A stretch of DNA of 64,000 bases, from positions 1 through 64,000 of the forward strand of contig MPMM01000016.1 in assembly GCA_002238505.1 (NCBI GenBank), read 5' to 3'. Both the position numbers and the translations under genes were made by a program. The stretch is from SAR202 cluster bacterium bin22 (GTDB lineage Bacteria > Chloroflexota > Dehalococcoidia > Lucifugimonadales > UBA3495). The notes under the pieces were generated by a model. The model had not been told where the DNA came from, did not search any database, and worked only from the letters and a program-made list of their open reading frames with translations. This document shows, one piece after another, positions 63,219-64,000 of the stretch (the stretch's first letter is position 1; the number at the start of each line of letters is the position of its first letter).

Positions 63219-63827
63219 ATGCACCCGAAGTACTTCGGCGAATCCCATGACATGGCGAAACGGCAAGCCATGGAGTGGCTGGCTCCAAAGGAACCCTGGG
63301 CGGCCCACTTGATGTGGTTTAATCAACAGGGTGCAGAGCCGCCTCCCAATTTCCTACAGGACTACGAGGTGGCGCTGGGAGTGAACCACTTGGGTGCTGA
63401 CGCCCAAGACCGGGGCACCTTCCTTGAAGCTGCCCAAAACTGTGGGGAACACCTGCTGCTAGACCCCGATACCGGTCTGTGGACGCCTGGAACCAGTAAA
63501 CACGTCACCTTCGAACAGTTCGTCCAGATCGTGGGCAGCGAGAACCGACGAGGAAAACTAACTCTCATATACGACCAGAGTTACCTGCGCGACGGTCGGA
63601 ACGTCTGGGAACAAACTGAGGCGAAATTGTGGAGCCTGCGCGGATTAAATTTGAACATCCACGCGGCTGCATATGTCCTCCATGCGGGGACGTTCGTCAG
63701 AATGATCTGGGCCTCCACGGACTGTATGCTCATCACCCGGGCCACCCAGAGAATGCAGGAAGAGTCCGGTTACCCCTTCTGCCGGTTCGTGGACGACGGA
63801 TGCGGCCACGTGGGCAGCAATGAATAA
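63219..63827 (+). CDS. Conserved hypothetical protein
   Basis: The product has 202 residues; ATG 63219 follows GAGGGAACAAGGAC. The opening MHPKYFGESHDMAKRQAMEW resembles a family of uncharacterised proteins of about 190 residues that start with a K-Y-F-G-x-S-x-D motif. Further conserved-looking parts are LLLDPDTGLW, KLTLIYDQSYLRDGR and LNIHAAAYVLHAG. No catalytic motif is certain. It is soluble, in the same direction as the cluster before it, 96 bases after it. The window ends with 170 bases in which I see no further feature. Confidence 0.55.
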   Translation: MHPKYFGESHDMAKRQAMEWLAPKEPWAAHLMWFNQQGAEPPPNFLQDYEVALGVNHLGADAQDRGTFLEAAQNCGEHLLLDPDTGLWTPGTSKHVTFEQFVQIVGSENRRGKLTLIYDQSYLRDGRNVWEQTEAKLWSLRGLNLNIHAAAYVLHAGTFVRMIWASTDCMLITRATQRMQEESGYPFCRFVDDGCGHVGSNE

Positions 63828-64000
63828 TCGCAGCAGGCCCCTCAGATCATAGCCCGGACGTCCCTCTAACCAGAAACATCACACGCCGCCATCCCTTCTA
63901 CTGACATGAGCGGCACCTGTCGTTTTCAGCTGTCAGGGTCACTTGGAACCTGCCCCCAAACGTGTCCTACAATGTCTGTTCAGAACTGCGGAGCCAGGTG

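Overview
The window looks like chromosome of a high-GC, Gram-positive-type (single-membrane) bacterium, most likely a Chloroflexota lineage of the kind found as sponge or marine symbionts. This is inferred from content, not from a marker gene. Supporting signs are lipoproteins with Thr-Pro linkers, paired collagen-like surface proteins, a giant cadherin-like protein, FN3/IPT surface proteins, a flavin-dependent LLM oxidoreductase, a DgaE/SelA-like PLP enzyme, a Dpp/Opp-type transporter operon and a methyl-branching reducing PKS. The PKS domain order resembles the sup-type PKSs described from sponge symbionts. No rRNA is present; one tRNA gene (Phe, GAA) is clear.

Layout. 1-1000: the end of a secreted protein, a stray copy of a collagen-protein membrane anchor and a small zinc-ribbon gene. 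1138-5860: accessory DNA with a tRNA-Sec-like relic, a HARE-HTH-like gene, a SWIM-DDE transposase, a tiny promoter-ORF-terminator unit, small membrane and lipoprotein genes, decayed small ORFs and a perfect 23-bp hairpin. 5859-11792: a three-gene surface block (FN3/IPT protein and two collagen-like proteins) separated by repeat-rich DNA. 12034-13547: tRNA-Phe and an LLM oxidoreductase. 13559-26636: a 12.6-kb cadherin-like gene on the minus strand, possibly coupled to a small secreted ORF. 27380-31047: four metabolic genes (CMD family, betaine-type methyltransferase, YbaK-type deacylase, PLP enzyme). 31753-42234: the PKS. 42399-52235: an Asp-box repeat protein, a five-gene peptide ABC transporter operon and a permease-ATPase fusion. 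52622-54643: stand-alone ACP, Sfp-type PPTase and alpha/beta hydrolase, which probably serve the PKS. 54644-64000: accessory DNA with an AlpA-type regulator, IS21 and NERD remnants, a duplicated and frameshifted HNH gene, and a four-gene run that includes two PD-(D/E)XK-like proteins.

The most unusual signal is a pair of leader RNAs of about 135-140 nt, on the minus strand at 4684-4822 and 55550-55686. They precede two unrelated small envelope-protein genes. Each has its own sigma70-type promoter at almost the same distance from the start codon. They share an identical hairpin, GGGGC-CTTCGT-GCCCC. They can also form three further helices whose sequences differ between the copies but stay fully paired, and one of these covers the ribosome-binding site. 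This looks like an undescribed cis-regulatory RNA (riboswitch or protein-binding leader).

The PKS also stands out. Its first module is complete (KS-AT-DH-MT-pseudoKR-ER-KR-ACP). It is followed by a second KS and an AT-like domain that has lost its active-site Ser and His, and the protein then stops without an ACP or thioesterase. The discrete ACP, PPTase and hydrolase 10 kb downstream are plausible partners in trans.
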